Translations under genes and position numbers: made by a program | Assembly (NCBI RefSeq): GCF_029222965.1 | Contig: NZ_JARHUD010000007.1 | Span: 1 to 64,000, forward strand | Origin: Aquibaculum arenosum | Lineage (GTDB): Bacteria > Pseudomonadota > Alphaproteobacteria > Kiloniellales > DSM-21159 | Reading direction: 5' to 3' | DNA length: 64,000 nucleotides | The notes under the pieces: generated by a model | Seen by the model: the letters and a program-made list of their open reading frames with translations, nothing else | Told to the model about the DNA's origin: nothing | Database searches by the model: none | Shown here: positions 61,774-64,000 of the stretch, piece by piece | Layout: every line of letters begins with the position of its first letter | Numbering within the stretch: position 1 is the stretch's first letter

Positions 61774-61800
61774 AATAATGAAAAGAGTTTTTGTTATTCA
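61774..61800. promoter_or_regulatory. 27-bp palindrome between PhyH-like and IclR genes (operator candidate)
   Basis: GAATAATGAAAA-gag-TTTTTGTTATTC is a 12+12 inverted repeat with two mismatched positions around a 3-bp centre. It lies 51 bp upstream of the PhyH-like start and 22 bp upstream of the IclR start. It is the most A/T-rich segment of this region. Position and symmetry fit an IclR operator shared by both divergent genes. Confidence 0.6.
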
Positions 61801-61822
61801 ATAAAAGTGGTAGGCTGCGGGT

Positions 61823-62638
61823 ATGAACTTGTCAATCGACGCGACCGATCCGGTCGTCACCCGCCCGCGCTCGGGGTACCACACGGCAACCCTCGGTAAG
61901 GGGCTGGAAGTTCTCGAGGCCCTGTCGCACCTGGAGTCAGCCAGCCTGACGGAGCTTTCGCGAAATCTGGGCTTCACCAGCCCGACGCTCTTTCGCATTC
62001 TCGCTACGCTGGTCGACTGTGGCTTCGTTACGAAGTCGGTGCGCGACAGCCGCTATCGGCTGTCCCTGCGCAGCTGGGAGATCGGGGTGCGCGCGATGGC
62101 GCGGATTTCGCCGCGCGAAGTCGCGCTGGGGCGCATGGAAGCACTGGCCGCCGAACTGAACGAAAGCCCGCATCTTGCGGTGCTCGAGGGCTCCGGGGTC
62201 GTGATCCTGGAAAAGGTCGAGTGCCGGCAGCCCATTCGCGTGGAGACCTATGTGGGCTTACGCGCACCCGCCTTCTGTTCGGCAATGGGCAAGGCGATTC
62301 TGGCCTACCGCAAGGAAAGCGATCTTGAGGAGCATGTTGCCGAGCCTTTGATCCCCTACACGGAGAACACGCTGGTCCGGCGCGAGGATCTGCTGCGTGA
62401 ACTGGCTCGCGTGCGCGAACAGGGCTATGCCACGAACCGCAGCGAATGGCATGCGGGGGTTTGTGCCCTGGCGGTGCCGCTGTTCGAGGCGGATCGCAGT
62501 GTCAGGAGCGCGCTCAGCGTGACCATGCCCACCGAGCGCTTCAGCGAGGAACGGCTGCACGAACTCCTGCTGCCGGAGCTGCAGCGGGCAGCGGCCGATA
62601 TCTCACGCGATCTTGGCGGCAGGCCGCCCCGGCGCTGA
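61823..62638 (+). CDS. IclR family transcriptional regulator
   Basis: A 271-residue regulator. N-terminal winged HTH: TLGKGLEVLEALSHLESASL, then TELSRNLGFTSPTLFRILAT and FVTKSVRDSRYRLSLRSWEI. The C-terminal effector domain has VILEKVECRQPIRVETYVGL, APAFCSAMGKAILAYR and the GYATNRSEWHAGVCALAVPL block. IclR proteins usually repress or activate a divergent catabolic gene and respond to its substrate. Here the PhyH-like gene is that neighbour and a 27-bp palindrome sits between them. Confidence 0.9.
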   Translation: MNLSIDATDPVVTRPRSGYHTATLGKGLEVLEALSHLESASLTELSRNLGFTSPTLFRILATLVDCGFVTKSVRDSRYRLSLRSWEIGVRAMARISPREVALGRMEALAAELNESPHLAVLEGSGVVILEKVECRQPIRVETYVGLRAPAFCSAMGKAILAYRKESDLEEHVAEPLIPYTENTLVRREDLLRELARVREQGYATNRSEWHAGVCALAVPLFEADRSVRSALSVTMPTERFSEERLHELLLPELQRAAADISRDLGGRPPRR

Positions 62639-62688
62639 CCGGAAGAGCCGGCGACTCTGCACGCACAGAAACCGGCTGCTGCCCGCCC

Positions 62689-63489
62689 TCAATCGAGAGG
62701 CTGGTTGAGGAGCTTGCCCAGGTCGCGGTGTAACTGGGCGTTGGCGGCGAGGATGGAGCCGCTGTCTAGGGTCATGGCCCGTCCGCCGATCTCGCTCACC
62801 TGTCCGCCTGCCTCGCGCACCAGAAGGATGCCAGCGGCGATGTCCCAGGACTTGAGGCCGCGTTCCCAGAAGCCTTCGTAGCGGCCGGCCGCGACATAGG
62901 CGAGATCAAGTGCGGCAGTGCCCCAGCGTCGCACGCCGGCCGTCGCCGCCATTACCTTTTCCAGTTCTTCGAGGAAGGCCTTGTGGCCGGCGCGGCCCTT
63001 GAAGGGAATGCCGGTGGCAAAGAGGCCCTCGTCGAAGCGGCGGCGGCCGGAGACCCGGATGCGCCGGTCGTTGAGGAAGGCGCCCTGGCCCTTCTCCGCG
63101 GCGAAGAGTTCGTCCTTGATGGGATCGAGGATCACCGAGGCGATCACCTCGCCCTTTTCCTCCAGCGCGATGGAAATGGCGAAGTGCGGCAGGCCGTGCA
63201 GGAAGTTCGTGGTGCCGTCGAGCGGGTCGACGAGCCAGCGGCGCGTTTCGCCATTCTGGGCACTGCTGGCTCCGGACTCTTCCATGAGGAAGCCATAGTC
63301 AGGCCGTGCGCGGCTCAACTCCTCGCGCAGGATTTTCTCCGCCTTGAGGTCGGCAGTGGAGACGAAGTCTGCCGGACCCTTGCGCGATACCTGGAGGTTT
63401 TCCACCTCCCCGAAGTCGCGCTTCAGGTGGCGCGCGGCCTTGAAGGCCGCACGGGTCATGACGGTTATCTGCGGAGACTTTAGGGACAT
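62689..63489 (-). CDS. suhB: Inositol monophosphatase family protein (SuhB-like)
   Basis: A 266-residue Mg-dependent phosphatase. Motif A reads WLVDPLDGTTNFLHGLPHFA (metal Asp residues), preceded by the Glu motif FLMEESGAS, and motif B is KSWDIAAGILLVREAGGQVS. The N-terminus has MTRAAFKAARHLKRDFGEVE. Such proteins dephosphorylate inositol phosphates and related sugar or nucleotide phosphates; SuhB also affects rRNA transcription in enterobacteria. It follows a cysQ-like gene by 35 bp on the same strand, giving a tandem pair of IMPase-fold enzymes. Confidence 0.9.
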   Translation of the reverse strand: MSLKSPQITVMTRAAFKAARHLKRDFGEVENLQVSRKGPADFVSTADLKAEKILREELSRARPDYGFLMEESGASSAQNGETRRWLVDPLDGTTNFLHGLPHFAISIALEEKGEVIASVILDPIKDELFAAEKGQGAFLNDRRIRVSGRRRFDEGLFATGIPFKGRAGHKAFLEELEKVMAATAGVRRWGTAALDLAYVAAGRYEGFWERGLKSWDIAAGILLVREAGGQVSEIGGRAMTLDSGSILAANAQLHRDLGKLLNQPLD

Positions 63490-63524
63490 GACTTCTCAGT
63501 GCTAGCGTAAAGGATAGACCAGCC

Positions 63525-64000
63525 TCAAGGGCTGCCGTAGGCGATGAAGTGGGGGTTCTCGAAACCGGGCTTGCCGTAGGTCAGGGGCTGTTCGTCTACC
63601 GTTTCCACGCGACCGCCAGCCGCTTCCAGAACGGCTTGTCCAGCCGCCGTGTCCCATTCCATGGTGCGCCCGAAGCGGGGATAGATGTCCGCCTTGGCGC
63701 TGGCAATCAAGCAGAACTTAAGCGACGAGCCTGCAGAGACCCGGTCCTTCACCGTAAAGCGTGCGAGAAACTGGTCGAGATCACCGCCTGAGCCATGGCG
63801 ACGGCTGGCCACAATAGTGGCGCCATCGTTCGGGCAGGCGCGGACGCGAATCGCCACACCAGGGCCGTCGCCTTCCGAATAGGCGGCCTGGGACTGCCCG
63901 TTGATCCGCGCACCGATCCAGGTGGCGTCAAGCGCCGGTGCATGCACGACGCCAGCGATGGGGCGGCCGGCGTCCACCAGAGCGATGTTCACGGTGAACT
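63525..64000 (-). CDS. cysQ: 3'(2'),5'-bisphosphate nucleotidase CysQ, C-terminal part (N-terminus outside window)
   Basis: The open frame enters from the right edge and encodes at least 158 residues ending at 63525. FTVNIALVDAGRPIAGVVHA is the CysQ pattern, and the GTG at 63992 is internal, not a start. SSLKFCLIASAKADIYPRFG and TMEWDTAAGQAVLEAAGGRV carry the C-terminal metal site (WDTAAG). CysQ hydrolyses 3'-phosphoadenosine 5'-phosphate in sulfur assimilation. Metal-binding residues of the DPLDGT motif lie off the window. Confidence 0.88.
   Translation of the reverse strand, partial: FTVNIALVDAGRPIAGVVHAPALDATWIGARINGQSQAAYSEGDGPGVAIRVRACPNDGATIVASRRHGSGGDLDQFLARFTVKDRVSAGSSLKFCLIASAKADIYPRFGRTMEWDTAAGQAVLEAAGGRVETVDEQPLTYGKPGFENPHFIAYGSP

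Overview
The window is a stretch of chromosome from a GC-rich alphaproteobacterium, most likely of the Rhodospirillales/Kiloniellales type. The strongest lineage markers are a popZ (DUF2497) gene between tolC and valS, the co-directional run dgt-argS-SPOR-nagZ-scpA-scpB, the recG-sdhE-mfd neighbourhood, a DUF2852 protein and a NDUFAF6-like squalene/phytoene-synthase-fold protein. No rRNA, CRISPR array, intact prophage or recognisable defence island is present. Three tRNA genes occur (Glu-UUC, Asn-GUU, Cys-GCA), all on the minus strand and all with encoded CCA.

Layout. 1-300: end of an IS481-type transposase followed by the last ~50 codons of a broken O-antigen-ligase-like gene. 0.4-4.5 kb: lytic transglycosylase, VanZ-like protein, and a minus-strand lemA/DUF3137 pair. 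4.8-9.3 kb: tRNA-Glu, a D-erythronate-dehydrogenase-like SDR, a flavin monooxygenase, a DJ-1/PfpI protein and a persulfide-dioxygenase-like hydrolase. 9.6-17.2 kb: lipid and aromatic catabolism (AidB-like and ordinary acyl-CoA dehydrogenases, an HpaB-like hydroxylase, enoyl-CoA hydratase) with two TetR regulators whose likely operators can be read directly. 17.4-20.2 kb: leuB, wecB, tRNA-Asn, tRNA-Cys. 20.4-27.8 kb: pcm-tolC-popZ-valS, then ilvD. 27.9-32.7 kb: an M81 (MlrC) peptidase; a minus-strand xthA-rhomboid-amine oxidase group; erpA. 32.8-39.4 kb: a GcvT-fused FAD dehydrogenase, an MFS transporter, a LuxR-type regulator and two lipoproteins of unknown function. 39.4-45.3 kb: recG, sdhE, mfd. 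45.4-49.4 kb: a minus-strand trio of class III aminotransferase, cyclodeaminase (EutC-like) and semialdehyde dehydrogenase that resembles the lower part of ectoine or diamino-acid catabolism. 49.5-51.8 kb: ECF sigma/anti-sigma pair and a divergent alanine-rich exported protein. 51.8-60.9 kb: purC with a small membrane protein, tag, then dgt-argS-SPOR-nagZ-scpA-scpB-NDUFAF6-like, many with start/stop overlaps. 60.9-64 kb: phytanoyl-CoA-dioxygenase-like protein divergent from an IclR regulator with a 27-bp palindrome between them, then suhB and a truncated cysQ.

Most of the window is ordinary core genome. I did not find a clearly novel system. The best leads are regulatory: three palindromic operator candidates tied to specific local regulators, including a pair of matching ATGTRA-N7-TTACAT sites that put a DUF2852 gene and a TetR gene under apparently common control. 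The other leads are uncharacterised accessory pieces: the lipoprotein pair after the LuxR gene, the ECF locus with its alanine-rich neighbour, a coding 12-bp repeat in sdhE, and the cyclodeaminase/aminotransferase/dehydrogenase trio. Start codons were adjusted from the longest open frame wherever a ribosome-binding site or family N-terminus argued for it. All function calls rest on motif recognition by eye.
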